This document shows, piece by piece, positions 8,313 to 17,365 of a DNA stretch of 64,000 nucleotides. How positions within the stretch are numbered: position 1 is the stretch's first letter; every line of letters begins with the position of its first letter. Source of the stretch: Gemmatimonadaceae bacterium (GTDB lineage: Bacteria; Gemmatimonadota; Gemmatimonadetes; Gemmatimonadales; Gemmatimonadaceae); assembly GCA_019186945.1 (NCBI GenBank), contig JABAQJ010000006.1, positions 310,001 through 374,000 on the forward strand, given 5' to 3'. Made by a program: the position numbers and the translations under genes. Below the pieces are notes generated by a model. It did no database searches. It saw nothing but the letters and a program-made list of their open reading frames with translations, and was not told the origin of the DNA.

Positions 8313-9785
8313 ATGCGTCCTGTTCGTGCCGTCGCAATCGCCATCGCGCTGCTCCACCCCATCGGTGCGCAAGCGCAACGCCTCGCTGACGACCCCCGTG
8401 TGGCCCAGTCGCTCCGACTCGTGCAGGTCTGGCTCGAGGCGCAGCGCGCCTACGACCACGTTCCGGGTTTGTCGTTCGCCATCGTCCGCGACCAGCAGAT
8501 CGTGCTGAGCGGCGGCTATGGGTACGCCGATGTCGCCCAGAGGAAACCGGCGACGGCGAGCACGATCTACAGCATCTGTTCGATATCCAAGCTTTTCACG
8601 TCGGTTGCCACGTTGCAGCTGAGAGACGCCGGCAAGCTGCGGCTAGACGATCCCGTCGCCAGGCACCTGCCGTGGTTCAGGATCAAGCAGTCCTTCCCCG
8701 AGAGGGAGGACATTACCGTCGAGGGACTCCTCACGCACGCCTCGGGGCTCCCGCGCGAATCCGACTGGCCGTACTGGACCGGTCCCGATTTTCCATTCCC
8801 GACGCACGAACAGATCGTGGAGAAGATCGTGGAGCAGGAGACCCTGTACCCTGCGGAGCAGTACTTCCAGTACTCGAATCTCGGTCTGTCGCTGGCTGGC
8901 GAGATCGTGGCCACGGAATCTGGCATGTCGTACGCCGAGTATGTCACGAAGAACATCCTGGTACCGTTGGGCCTGACGAGTACCACACCGGAGATGCCGG
9001 AGGCGGAGCGCGGCAAGCGGTTGGCGGTCGGGTACGGGAAGCTGGGACGCGGAACCGAACGCGCGCCCCTCAATTTCTTCCAGGTGCGGGGCATCGCGCC
9101 GGCTGCGGGTTATGCCTCCACCGCGGACGACCTGGCCCGCTTTGCGATGTGGCAATTCAGGCAGCTGACCACCAATGGGCACGACGTGCTCAAGGCGAAT
9201 ACCCTGCGCGAGATGCATCGGCCGCATTTCGTCGACCCGTCGTGGAATACGACATACGGGTTGGGATTCGCTGTCTGGCGGAGCGGCGAAAAGACGTTCG
9301 TCGGGCATGGCGGGTCATGCCCCGGATATCAGACGTATCTTCTGCTGAAGCCGGACGAACGCATCGCGGCGGTGGCGATGACGAACGCCGTAGACGGGAA
9401 TGCGCGCAACTTCGCCCAGCGTATCTATGACATCATGTCTCCTGCGATCCTCGCGGCGAGCAAGGATACCGCGACGCCGAAAGCCAAGGCGGTCGATCCC
9501 GCGATAACCGCCGTAATGGGTACCTACGAAGGCACGTTCGGAGGCGAAACCGCGGTGATCCCGTGGGACGGCTCGATCGCTACGGTAGGGCTTCCGAGTC
9601 AGGATCCGATGCGCGGGCTGACGAAGTGGCGTCGCACGGACACGCACACATATCGGCGAGTGCGCGACGATGGCGAACTGGGTGAGTCGCTGAGGTTCGA
9701 GCTTGGAGCTGACGGTAGGGCGGCGGCGTATTGGCTTTTCAGTAACCGTTACGGCCGGTCGTCGCAGGCACCCGCGATCCCGTAG
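8313..9785 (+). CDS. Secreted serine hydrolase, beta-lactamase/esterase class C family (S12)
   Basis: A 490-residue penicillin-binding-protein-like hydrolase. ATG 8313 starts a signal peptide ending Q-A-Q and has GGAG about 7 nt upstream. Class C active-site motifs are all present: S-I-S-K (Ser90, Lys93), Y-S-N (Tyr187), and H-G-G (residues 332-334) in place of K-T-G. The ABH-like domain is followed by an extra C-terminal beta-rich domain from about residue 400, common in this group. Likely a periplasmic or secreted esterase, D-aminopeptidase or peptidase; the true substrate cannot be told from sequence. It lies in a run of plus-strand exported hydrolases. Confidence 0.88.
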   Translation: MRPVRAVAIAIALLHPIGAQAQRLADDPRVAQSLRLVQVWLEAQRAYDHVPGLSFAIVRDQQIVLSGGYGYADVAQRKPATASTIYSICSISKLFTSVATLQLRDAGKLRLDDPVARHLPWFRIKQSFPEREDITVEGLLTHASGLPRESDWPYWTGPDFPFPTHEQIVEKIVEQETLYPAEQYFQYSNLGLSLAGEIVATESGMSYAEYVTKNILVPLGLTSTTPEMPEAERGKRLAVGYGKLGRGTERAPLNFFQVRGIAPAAGYASTADDLARFAMWQFRQLTTNGHDVLKANTLREMHRPHFVDPSWNTTYGLGFAVWRSGEKTFVGHGGSCPGYQTYLLLKPDERIAAVAMTNAVDGNARNFAQRIYDIMSPAILAASKDTATPKAKAVDPAITAVMGTYEGTFGGETAVIPWDGSIATVGLPSQDPMRGLTKWRRTDTHTYRRVRDDGELGESLRFELGADGRAAAYWLFSNRYGRSSQAPAIP

Positions 9786-9799
9786 GCATCGGTCGGTGG

Positions 9800-9822
9800 C
9801 CGCCGTTCGATCGACACGGCGG
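9800..9822 (+). terminator. Stem-loop after the S12 hydrolase gene
   Basis: CCGCCGT and ACGGCGG form a perfect 7-bp stem with a 9-nt loop, 15 bases after the stop codon. No T-run follows, so termination would not be classical intrinsic. Confidence 0.35.
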
Positions 9823-9902
9823 GTCGCCGTGGGCGCGACAGCGAACGCGGCGCCCCGTGTGTCGGTGGCGCCGGAACGCACCGTCGGGAGCGAGACTCGC
9901 AC

Positions 9903-11354
9903 GTGATCACCAAGACGGACTTCATGTACGGTTGGCAGTGTCACAAGCTGCTCTGGTGGCGCCGCCACGAGCCGGACGCCGTCGAGCTGCAACCCGATCG
10001 CGTGCTCCAGGATCTGTTCGACCAGGGCAATCTGGTGGGCGCGCTCGCGCGCGAGCGCTTCGCCGGAGGCGTACTGATTCGCCACGAGGCCAGTCGCGTC
10101 GAGAGAGTGCGGCTGACGGCCGATGCGATAGTTGCCGGCGCGAAAGTCGTCTTCGAGGGAGCATTCATCGCCGATGGCGTCTTCGTCGCCGTCGACGTCC
10201 TCGTGCGCGGCGACGAGGGATGGCACCTCATCGAGGTGAAATCGGCCTCCGGGCAGAAGGACCAGCACATTCCGGACGCTGCCGTGCAGGCATGGGTGCT
10301 GTCGCGCAATGGCATAGTGCTCTCCCGCATCGACATCATGCACCTGAACAGGGCATATCGGCACCCGGACGTGGGAGATCTGTTCGCGCGGACGGATGTG
10401 TCAGCAGATGTCACGCGCATTGTGGGGGAGATGCCGGAGTTGACCAGTCGCCAGTTGCAAGTGCTCGATGGTCCGCTGCCGGACGTGCGAATCGGGCGCC
10501 ATTGCTTCGAGCCGTACGACTGCCCGTTCATGAAACGCTGCTGGCCCCAGGATCCGCATCACATCTCGAGGCTCTACAACGTCGGGCCAGTGAAAGCCGC
10601 CGGATACATGGCTGCTGGCATCCATCGGATCGATGACCTGGCTCCTGACGCGAAACTTCCGTGGGCCGCAAGGCGGCAGTTGCGGGCGCTCGCGAGCCGT
10701 CGGCTGATCGTCGAGCCGACGCTCACCGGAGCGCTCGATGCCTTCGATGCAGGACCATTAGGGTTCCTCGACTTCGAGACTGTGTCGCGTGCGGTACCGG
10801 TGTGGCCGGAGATGGCGCCGTGGCAACACGCAGCTGCCCAGTTCAGCTATCACGAGAGTAAGTCGGACGGAACGTACCGACACGCGGCGCACCTGGCCGA
10901 AGGGCCGCAGGACGCTCGGCCGCTGGTGGCGGAACGGCTTGTGGAGGAGACACGCCACGCGGTCCGGGTAGTGACGTACTCCGCGTTCGAGAAGACACAG
11001 ATCCGGGCGTTGGCCGCCGCGGTGCCGTCGCTCGCTGTTGAACTCCGTGCCTTGGAGGAAAAGCTGATCGATCTGCTCCCGGTAGTGCGCGACAACGTCT
11101 ACCACCCGGATTTCCTTGGATCGTTCAGCCTCAAGTCCGTGCTGCCGGCGCTGGTTCCAGACGTGACCCACAGCGACCTCGTGATAGTGAACGGTCTCAC
11201 TGCCAGTGTCGAGATTGCTCGACTCCTCTTTGTTGCCGATCGCATACCTCGCGATGAGCGGCAGCGAGTGCGGAAGGATCTGCTCGACTATTGCGAGCGC
11301 GACACGTGGGGAACCGTGCGACTGCTCGAAGTACTGCGCGCGATGGCGGGATAG
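9903..11354 (+). CDS. DUF2779 protein: Cas4/RecB-like nuclease with Fe-S cysteines and C-terminal RNase H-like exonuclease domain
   Basis: A 483-residue DUF2779 protein. The N-terminal half is a PD-(D/E)XK nuclease of the RecB/Cas4 type, with the core L-I-E-V-K (Glu111, Lys113). Four cysteines, Cys13 (G-W-Q-C), Cys201, Cys207 and Cys213 (H-C, Y-D-C-P, R-C-W-P), have the one-plus-three spacing that holds a 4Fe-4S cluster in Cas4/AddB-like nucleases. The C-terminal half begins with F-L-D-F-E-T (Asp290, Glu292), the first motif of a DEDD 3'-5' exonuclease fold. The family is thought to process DNA in repair or defence, but its biological job is not established. No cas genes or repeats are nearby. 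Confidence 0.85.
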   Translation: MITKTDFMYGWQCHKLLWWRRHEPDAVELQPDRVLQDLFDQGNLVGALARERFAGGVLIRHEASRVERVRLTADAIVAGAKVVFEGAFIADGVFVAVDVLVRGDEGWHLIEVKSASGQKDQHIPDAAVQAWVLSRNGIVLSRIDIMHLNRAYRHPDVGDLFARTDVSADVTRIVGEMPELTSRQLQVLDGPLPDVRIGRHCFEPYDCPFMKRCWPQDPHHISRLYNVGPVKAAGYMAAGIHRIDDLAPDAKLPWAARRQLRALASRRLIVEPTLTGALDAFDAGPLGFLDFETVSRAVPVWPEMAPWQHAAAQFSYHESKSDGTYRHAAHLAEGPQDARPLVAERLVEETRHAVRVVTYSAFEKTQIRALAAAVPSLAVELRALEEKLIDLLPVVRDNVYHPDFLGSFSLKSVLPALVPDVTHSDLVIVNGLTASVEIARLLFVADRIPRDERQRVRKDLLDYCERDTWGTVRLLEVLRAMAG

Positions 11355-11400
11355 TTCGAACGCATCTTCGCCGTGTCGGGGCCATGCTACGGGCGCGAGT

Positions 11401-11427
11401 GCCGGTCGCATGGTCAGCCCGACCGGC
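11401..11427 (+). terminator. Stem-loop after the DUF2779 gene
   Basis: GCCGGTCG and CGACCGGC form a perfect 8-bp stem around an 11-nt loop, 46 bases after the stop. There is no T-run; it is the best terminator candidate before the SusC operon. Confidence 0.4.
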
Positions 11428-11726
11428 CGGACGTTGCGAATGGTCCTTGATTCTGCCATGTCGCCGCAATAGCGTAGGCGCGCCTGCACGAATCCCAGGT
11501 CGTCCGCGCGATCGCAGCGTGGGACGCAGACTCGATGAGGTGTTCCGGAAATGCTCTTCGGTTCCTCGCATGGGTCCACGGCGTGCGGTGGTCGCGACGG
11601 CGGTCCGCCGAGGTGTACCGCGCGTCCAGGCCGTCGGCTGCTCTCCGGGCCGGGAATTTCGGTTCGTTCGCGCGATCGGCGTGTCGTGTGCCATTCCTCG
11701 TTGTCCAACTTCCGATGCTCTTCCAC
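11428..11726. other. Upstream region of the SusC operon
   Basis: Nearly 300 bases with no supported gene. The SusC frame is open through the right half of this stretch, but the protein there has no signal peptide or family similarity. I could not identify a convincing promoter or riboswitch. Confidence 0.4.
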
Positions 11727-14700
11727 ATGAAACCCCGCGTCCTGCTGGCGTTGGTTGGTTCGTTCCTGCTTTCGCTGCCAGCGGCGGCCCAGCAGAAGAC
11801 GGTCACGGGAACCGTCACGACGGATCAGAACGTGCCGATGCCCGGCGTACAGGTCTTCATCAAGGGGACCAGCCGTGGCTCGATGACGAACGCGGACGGC
11901 CGTTACTCGATTCGTGTCGCCGAGGGTCAGGTGCTCGTGTTTCGCTTCCTGGGCACGGCGCCGGAGGAACGTACCGTCGGGCCAGGAGATGTCATCAACG
12001 TTCGGATGCAGCCGGTAGCCGCGGCCCTCGATGCAGTCGTCGTCTCGGCACTTGGCCAGTCGATGGCTCAACGCGCGGTGGGCACGGCGCAGCAGTCGGT
12101 GAGCGGGGCGGACATCGCGACTACGCAGCGCGAGAACTTCATCAACGCGTTGCAGGGCCGTGTGGCTGGTGTGGAGGTGACGAGCAGTTCAGGAGTGCCT
12201 GGCGCTTCGACCTCGATCACGATCCGGGGTGTCAGTTCGATCAGCAGCAGCAACCAGCCGCTCATGATCGTCGATGGCCTGCCGCTGGACAACAAGACGA
12301 TGAACACGGGCGTCCTGGCATCCGATGCCAATTCGCTTACTGCGTTCAGCAATCGCGGGCTCGATTTCACGAATCGTGCGGCCGATCTGAATCCGGAAGA
12401 CATCGAGTCGCTCGTGGTATTGAAGGGCCCCGAGGCCTCGGCGCTGTACGGTATCGATGCCGCCAATGGCGCGATCGTGATTACGACCAAGCGCGGCCGT
12501 TCCGGAAGCGGCGGCCTGGATTTCAGTTCGAATGTCCGTGTGGAGGGCACGCGCGCGCGTCCGGATCTCCAGCGCGTCTACAGTCCGACGACGATCGCAG
12601 GGAATACGCTGGGTTCGTTCTTCTACTTCGGCGGTCCGTATGCGGCGGACACGCGCTTCTACGACAACATCGACGGGTTTTTCCGAACGGCGGTGACTCA
12701 GCGGGACAACCTGTCGTTCAGCGGCGGCATGCAGGACAACCGCATGACGTATCGGCTGGGGCTTTCGGCAGACCGGCAGGAGGGCGTGGTTCCCACATCG
12801 AAGTACACGAGAGTCAACCTCACCGGCGCCACCCAGGCTGACGTAAGCCGCTGGTTGCGCGTGGACCTCTCCATGGCATTCACGTCGGCGTCCAACGACC
12901 AGCCGTGGAAGGGGAACAACGGCCCGCTCATCGGGCTGCTAGTGTGGCCGCAGACGGACAACGCGAAGGACTGGCTGACGCCTGCTGGCAACCGCAGGCG
13001 CATCACCAACCTCGATGTGGCTGCCGAGACGGACAATCCGTACTTCAACGTCGAGAAGAACAAGAGTTCGTCCCGCAACGATCGGCTGATTGCCAACCTC
13101 GGGCTGATTGTCACGCCATTTACGTGGGGGAGCCTTAAGACCAACGTTGGCGTGGACGGGTACACCAACGACAACACGATACTCCGCCATCCCGAGAGCG
13201 CATTCGGCAACACGTTCAACGGCATTCTGGACGAAGCGAACGACGTCACGCGCAATCTGAATGCGCAGACGCTGCTGAACGTCAACCGTCGCGAACTGTG
13301 GAAGGGTATCGGGATCAGCGGACTGGTCGGAAACCAGGTGTCCGATTTCCGGTCGGAGACGGCGGCGCTGCAGGGGACGGACTTCCTCGATCCGAACTTC
13401 GTCAGCATCAACAATACCAGCCTGCGGACCAACAAGACGACGTTGGTCCAGCGGCGGCTGGTGAGCGCGTTCGGGCAGGCCACGTTCGACTACAAGGATT
13501 GGCTCTACGTCAACGTGACTGGCCGCAACGACTGGACGTCGACCATCCCGCAGAGCCGGAATTCGTTCTTCTATCCGTCGATCTCCGGCAGCTTCATCTT
13601 CTCTGACGCGTTCCCGTCGTTGCAGCGCTTCGCAAGAGGGAAGCTTCGCGCGGCGTACGCCGAGGTGGGCAAGGATGCGCGGCCCTACGCCTACCGTCCT
13701 GCGTTGCAGTACAAGCCCACGTCGTTCGGAGGGTACGGATACGACTTCTGGGGTCCGAACCTCGACCTGAAACCGGAGTTTGCCCGGTCGTACGAATTCG
13801 GAACCGAGTTGTCCTTCCTCGACGACCGGCTGGGTCTGGACGTGACGTGGTTCCGGAAACAGACCAAGGACCAGATCGTCAACGACATCCGCGGCAGCTA
13901 CGGCACCGGCTACATCCTGTTCAACCTGAACGGCGCCGTCACGCGCAACCAGGGATGGGAAGTGACATTGCGCGGCACGCCGGTGTCGTCGTCGAATCTG
14001 ACGTGGGACGTCCTCGCCAACTTCGAAAGCAGCCGTGGCAAGACGCTCGACCTTCCGCACGCGCTTCCGGAATCGTACGTGTCGGACACCTGGTTGTGGG
14101 GGAACGTCCGCAACGGTACGGCGCCGGGGCTTTCCACTCGTTCGCTCACGGGGCTGTACTACCTCAGAAACCGGGACTGCGAACTCCTGATCGATCCGAC
14201 GACCGGGTTGCCGTTGCGGTCGGCCTCGTTCATCGACGCCAAGTGCGTCGATTCCCAGGGACGAACCCGCATCGAAGGCTACGATCGGCAACCGGACTTC
14301 ACTGTCGGCGTCACGAACACGTTCCGGCATCGCAACTTCTCGCTCAACTTTCTCGTCGACTTCCGTAAAGGCGGCGACGTCTTCAACGCGACCGAGCATT
14401 TCCTTACGCAGCGCGGACTGAGCACCCGCACCCTGGACCGGGAGCAGCCACGGGTGATCGAGGGAGTGCTGCGGGATGGCAAGGAAAACAGCGGGATCCC
14501 GACGCAGAACACGATCGTGGTGATACCGGCGGTGCAGACGGCGTACTACACGGCGATGAGCGAAGAACTGTTCATCGAGCGGGACATCGACTGGATTCGT
14601 CTGCGCGATGTAACCCTTCGCTATTCGGTGCCGGGCAGGTTCATGGGCGCAACGGACGTGAGCGTCTACGTGACGGGCACCGACCTTTTCCTCGTTACCA

Positions 14701-14837
14701 ACTACTCGGGACTCGATCCCATCGTCAACGGCAACACGGCCGCCGTCGGTGGCTCAGGAGCCTCGGGTATCGACTTCGGCAACTTCCCCATGCCACGCGG
14801 CTTCACATTTGGCGTCAAGGCAGGGTTCTGGCGATGA
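11727..14837 (+). CDS. SusC/RagA family TonB-linked outer-membrane transporter
   Basis: About 1036 residues from ATG 11727, which begins a typical signal peptide (M-K-P-R-V-L-L ... A-A-A-Q); ATG 11715 would add four residues. An N-terminal carboxypeptidase-regulatory-like beta-sandwich follows (V-T-G-T-V-T-T ... G-R-Y-S-I). The TonB plug comes next, with I-T-I-R-G-V-S-S-I, I-V-D-G-L-P-L-D and the SusC hallmark L-K-G-P-E-A-S-A-L-Y-G. The rest is a 22-strand barrel ending G-F-T-F-G-V-K-A-G-F-W-R. With the SusD partner it forms the lidded importer that takes up oligosaccharides or peptides across the outer membrane using TonB energy. Its stop overlaps the SusD start, so the pair is co-translated. 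Substrate is not evident; neighbouring genes encode peptidases rather than glycanases. Confidence 0.95.
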   Translation: MKPRVLLALVGSFLLSLPAAAQQKTVTGTVTTDQNVPMPGVQVFIKGTSRGSMTNADGRYSIRVAEGQVLVFRFLGTAPEERTVGPGDVINVRMQPVAAALDAVVVSALGQSMAQRAVGTAQQSVSGADIATTQRENFINALQGRVAGVEVTSSSGVPGASTSITIRGVSSISSSNQPLMIVDGLPLDNKTMNTGVLASDANSLTAFSNRGLDFTNRAADLNPEDIESLVVLKGPEASALYGIDAANGAIVITTKRGRSGSGGLDFSSNVRVEGTRARPDLQRVYSPTTIAGNTLGSFFYFGGPYAADTRFYDNIDGFFRTAVTQRDNLSFSGGMQDNRMTYRLGLSADRQEGVVPTSKYTRVNLTGATQADVSRWLRVDLSMAFTSASNDQPWKGNNGPLIGLLVWPQTDNAKDWLTPAGNRRRITNLDVAAETDNPYFNVEKNKSSSRNDRLIANLGLIVTPFTWGSLKTNVGVDGYTNDNTILRHPESAFGNTFNGILDEANDVTRNLNAQTLLNVNRRELWKGIGISGLVGNQVSDFRSETAALQGTDFLDPNFVSINNTSLRTNKTTLVQRRLVSAFGQATFDYKDWLYVNVTGRNDWTSTIPQSRNSFFYPSISGSFIFSDAFPSLQRFARGKLRAAYAEVGKDARPYAYRPALQYKPTSFGGYGYDFWGPNLDLKPEFARSYEFGTELSFLDDRLGLDVTWFRKQTKDQIVNDIRGSYGTGYILFNLNGAVTRNQGWEVTLRGTPVSSSNLTWDVLANFESSRGKTLDLPHALPESYVSDTWLWGNVRNGTAPGLSTRSLTGLYYLRNRDCELLIDPTTGLPLRSASFIDAKCVDSQGRTRIEGYDRQPDFTVGVTNTFRHRNFSLNFLVDFRKGGDVFNATEHFLTQRGLSTRTLDREQPRVIEGVLRDGKENSGIPTQNTIVVIPAVQTAYYTAMSEELFIERDIDWIRLRDVTLRYSVPGRFMGATDVSVYVTGTDLFLVTNYSGLDPIVNGNTAAVGGSGASGIDFGNFPMPRGFTFGVKAGFWR

Positions 14838-16468
14838 TGCAATCCTCGACTGGCGTCACCCACCCCGCGCGTCGCTGCTTCCGGTTCTCCCGCCGATCCA
14901 TGCGATCCACCCGGGTACTGCTTGCCGTCACACTGCTGGTCCCAGCGGCATCGTGCAAGGACTTCCTCGACGTGAACACCAACCCGAACGGTCCTCAGGC
15001 CGTTTCGGCGAATCTGTACCTGGCGCCGATGCTCCACTGGATGGTGACGTCACCGCAGTACGATGGCCGGTTCGTCGGTCGCTACACCCAGCAATGGACG
15101 GCGCCGGGAACGAGCCTGAGTACATGGGATCGCATGGGCTACGACCCGTCGTCGGACAATGGCGCACAGCAATGGCGAGACGTGTACTGGAGCTTTGGCC
15201 AGAATCTCGTCGACATGATGACCAAAGCGGAGGCCGAACAACGCTGGGATCTTCTTGGCGTGGGATACATCCTGAAGGCGTGGGGCTGGCAAGTTCTTAC
15301 GGATCTGCACGGCGAGATCATCATCGAGGAAGCGATCGACGCGTCTCGTTTCACGTTCCACTACGACTCCCAGGACTTCGCGTACCAGGAAATCCAGCGA
15401 CTGCTGACCAAGGCGATCGAACTGCTGCAGAAGACCGATGGCGCCGTCGACCGGGCTTTCCTCGGACGAACGGATCACATCTACAATGGCGACCGGAGCA
15501 AGTGGCTGAAGCTGGCATACGGCATGCTTGCGTTGAATCTGAACCACTTGTCCAACAAGACCTCGTACAAGCCAGCCGACGTCATTGCCGCGGTGGACAA
15601 TTCGTTCACGAGCAACGCCGACGATCCGCTGCTCCAGTATCCCGGAACGCAGAACGACGATCGGAACTTCCTCGGTCGGACGCGCAGCAACATCACCTCG
15701 TACCGTCAGACGCAGTTTGCGGTCGGCCTGATGAACGGATCGGTCTTCGGCGGTGTCGTCGATCCAAGAATGAGCCGTATCCTTTCGGCTTCACCTGACG
15801 GACAATACCGGGGACTCGACATCAACGTCGTCGGCTTCGGCGGTCTGACAGCAAGCCAGCAGCCGAACAACCTGTTCGGCTACGCGGGCACAGGAGGCCT
15901 CGCGCAACCGGGCAAGTACATCTTCGACGACAAGGCACGGCTGCCGGTGATGACCTACGCGCAGCTGCAGTTCATCAAGGCGGAAGCTGCATACCGTGCG
16001 GGCGACAAGACAACGGCGCTGCTGGCGTACCGAAACGGCGTCTCGGCCCACATCGACTTCGTCAACGCGCGGAACCTCGACAACGGCCAGTGGCCGACGC
16101 AGATCAGCGCGACGGAAAAGAACGCGTTCCTCGCGTCGCCGGAGATCGTGCCTGCCACGCCCGCCGGCCTCACGCTGACACACATCATGTCGCAGAAGTA
16201 CATCGCGCAGTACGGCTGGGGGCATAACGAGATCTGGATGGACCTGCGACGCTATCACTACACCGATACGGATCCCGCGACCGGGACACAGGTGTTTCCC
16301 GGTTTCGTGCCGCCAACCAATCTCTATCCCGACAATGGCGGGAAAGTCGTCCAGCGGATCCGGCCCCGGTACAACTCGGAGTACGTGTGGAACCGGGCCA
16401 GCCTGGATGCCATTGGCGGCCTTGCCGCGGATTACCAGACCAAGCCGTTGTGGATCACTCAACCGTAA
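14834..16468 (+). CDS. SusD/RagB family surface lipoprotein
   Basis: A 544-residue SusD-like substrate-binding lipoprotein that caps the SusC barrel. The start at 14834 overlaps the SusC stop (ATGA). The lipobox is V-P-A-A-S-C with Cys41, followed by K-D-F-L-D-V-N-T-N-P-N, the classic mature N-terminus of SusD/RagB proteins. Because the leader before the lipobox is long, ATG 14900 (M-R-S-T-R-V-L-L) is a reasonable alternative start. The C-terminus contains the conserved Y-N-S-E-Y-V-W-N segment. It binds the cargo at the cell surface; with the downstream DUF4397 lipoprotein it completes a three-gene operon. Confidence 0.93.
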   Translation: MMQSSTGVTHPARRCFRFSRRSMRSTRVLLAVTLLVPAASCKDFLDVNTNPNGPQAVSANLYLAPMLHWMVTSPQYDGRFVGRYTQQWTAPGTSLSTWDRMGYDPSSDNGAQQWRDVYWSFGQNLVDMMTKAEAEQRWDLLGVGYILKAWGWQVLTDLHGEIIIEEAIDASRFTFHYDSQDFAYQEIQRLLTKAIELLQKTDGAVDRAFLGRTDHIYNGDRSKWLKLAYGMLALNLNHLSNKTSYKPADVIAAVDNSFTSNADDPLLQYPGTQNDDRNFLGRTRSNITSYRQTQFAVGLMNGSVFGGVVDPRMSRILSASPDGQYRGLDINVVGFGGLTASQQPNNLFGYAGTGGLAQPGKYIFDDKARLPVMTYAQLQFIKAEAAYRAGDKTTALLAYRNGVSAHIDFVNARNLDNGQWPTQISATEKNAFLASPEIVPATPAGLTLTHIMSQKYIAQYGWGHNEIWMDLRRYHYTDTDPATGTQVFPGFVPPTNLYPDNGGKVVQRIRPRYNSEYVWNRASLDAIGGLAADYQTKPLWITQP

Positions 16469-16475
16469 ACCCGTC

Positions 16476-17246
16476 ATGATGCGATCCCGAGCTTTCGCGG
16501 CGCTGCTGACCGGACTTGCCCTGACGTCCTGCGACAAGAACGCGGTACAGAACATCAGCGGACCGCCCGCCGCGTCGCAAATCAAGTTCTTCAACTTCGG
16601 TGTCGGTGCGCCAGGCGTGAACTTCTACGCCAACACGACGAAGGTGACCGCCATCTCGTCGGCTACCGGCGTGGAGTCCACGAACGGCACGAACTACGGT
16701 GGTGTGGGAGCTGGCGGCTACTATGCGGCGCTGGCGCCGGGACAGTACACGGTCACTGGCAAGATCGCCGCAGCGACGGACAAGGATCTGACGATCGGCA
16801 GCGCCAATGTCGATCTTGTCGCCGGCAAGCGCTATTCGTTCTACCTGAGCGGGATCTACAGCAGCTCGTCCAAGACCGCTGAAGCGTTCGTGGTGGAGGA
16901 TCCGTTCCCGAATGCGATCGACTACTCGGCTGCCACGGTGAGATTCGTGCACGCGATCTCGAACGGCAACCCGATGACGCTGTACGCGAAGAGCGCGGCC
17001 ACCGGAAACGAAGTGGCCGTGGGAGGTTCGGTTGCCTACAAGTCCGGAGGCGCCTTCGCTTCGCTTCCCGCCGGCTCCTACGACCTGGGCGCCCGTTACG
17101 CGGGATCGACCACGAATGCGATCAGCCGCAGCGGTGTCGCGTTTGCCGCCGGTCGGGTGTACACGATCAGCGCGCGGGGCGACATCACGGTGACATCATC
17201 GACGGCGACGAATCGACCATTCCTGGATAACACGGCGAACCGGTAG
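16476..17246 (+). CDS. DUF4397 domain lipoprotein
   Basis: A 256-residue lipoprotein starting at ATG 16476 (a second ATG follows directly), only seven bases after the SusD stop. The signal ends L-T-S-C-D-K, so Cys is acylated at about residue 19-20. The mature part has two DUF4397 beta-sandwich repeats, each beginning with I-K-F-F-N or V-R-F-V-H-A-I-S and a G-x-Y-x-V/L-G segment. Such proteins commonly follow SusCD pairs and sit on the outer surface; function is unknown, perhaps auxiliary binding. Confidence 0.85.
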   Translation: MMRSRAFAALLTGLALTSCDKNAVQNISGPPAASQIKFFNFGVGAPGVNFYANTTKVTAISSATGVESTNGTNYGGVGAGGYYAALAPGQYTVTGKIAAATDKDLTIGSANVDLVAGKRYSFYLSGIYSSSSKTAEAFVVEDPFPNAIDYSAATVRFVHAISNGNPMTLYAKSAATGNEVAVGGSVAYKSGGAFASLPAGSYDLGARYAGSTTNAISRSGVAFAAGRVYTISARGDITVTSSTATNRPFLDNTANR

Positions 17247-17275
17247 TATCGCCATCGACGACGCGGGAGTTGCAT

Positions 17276-17307
17276 CTGACGCGTCGAAGGTCGGGATGTC
17301 GCGTCAG
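17276..17307. terminator. Stem-loop between convergent DUF4397 and aldehyde dehydrogenase genes
   Basis: CTGACGCG and CGCGTCAG make a perfect 8-bp stem with a 16-nt loop in the 119-bp convergent gap. It could serve either strand; no T-run is seen. Confidence 0.35.
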
Positions 17308-17365
17308 GACTTCCCGCCGCTCGCGTGCATCGCGCAAGCTTCCTTTCCGGGACTATTCCTCGATC

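Noticed and set aside
5811-8459. 882-codon minus-strand frame opposite the second M28 peptidase
   Set aside because: No recognisable domain, arginine/proline-rich composition, and it overlaps genes with complete catalytic motifs on the other strand.
9903-11354. CRISPR-associated Cas4
   Set aside because: Domain content and length match DUF2779; no cas1/cas2 or repeat-spacer array is visible anywhere in the window.
12939-14399. 486-codon minus-strand frame opposite SusC
   Set aside because: Shadow of the SusC barrel codons; no motif or ribosome site.
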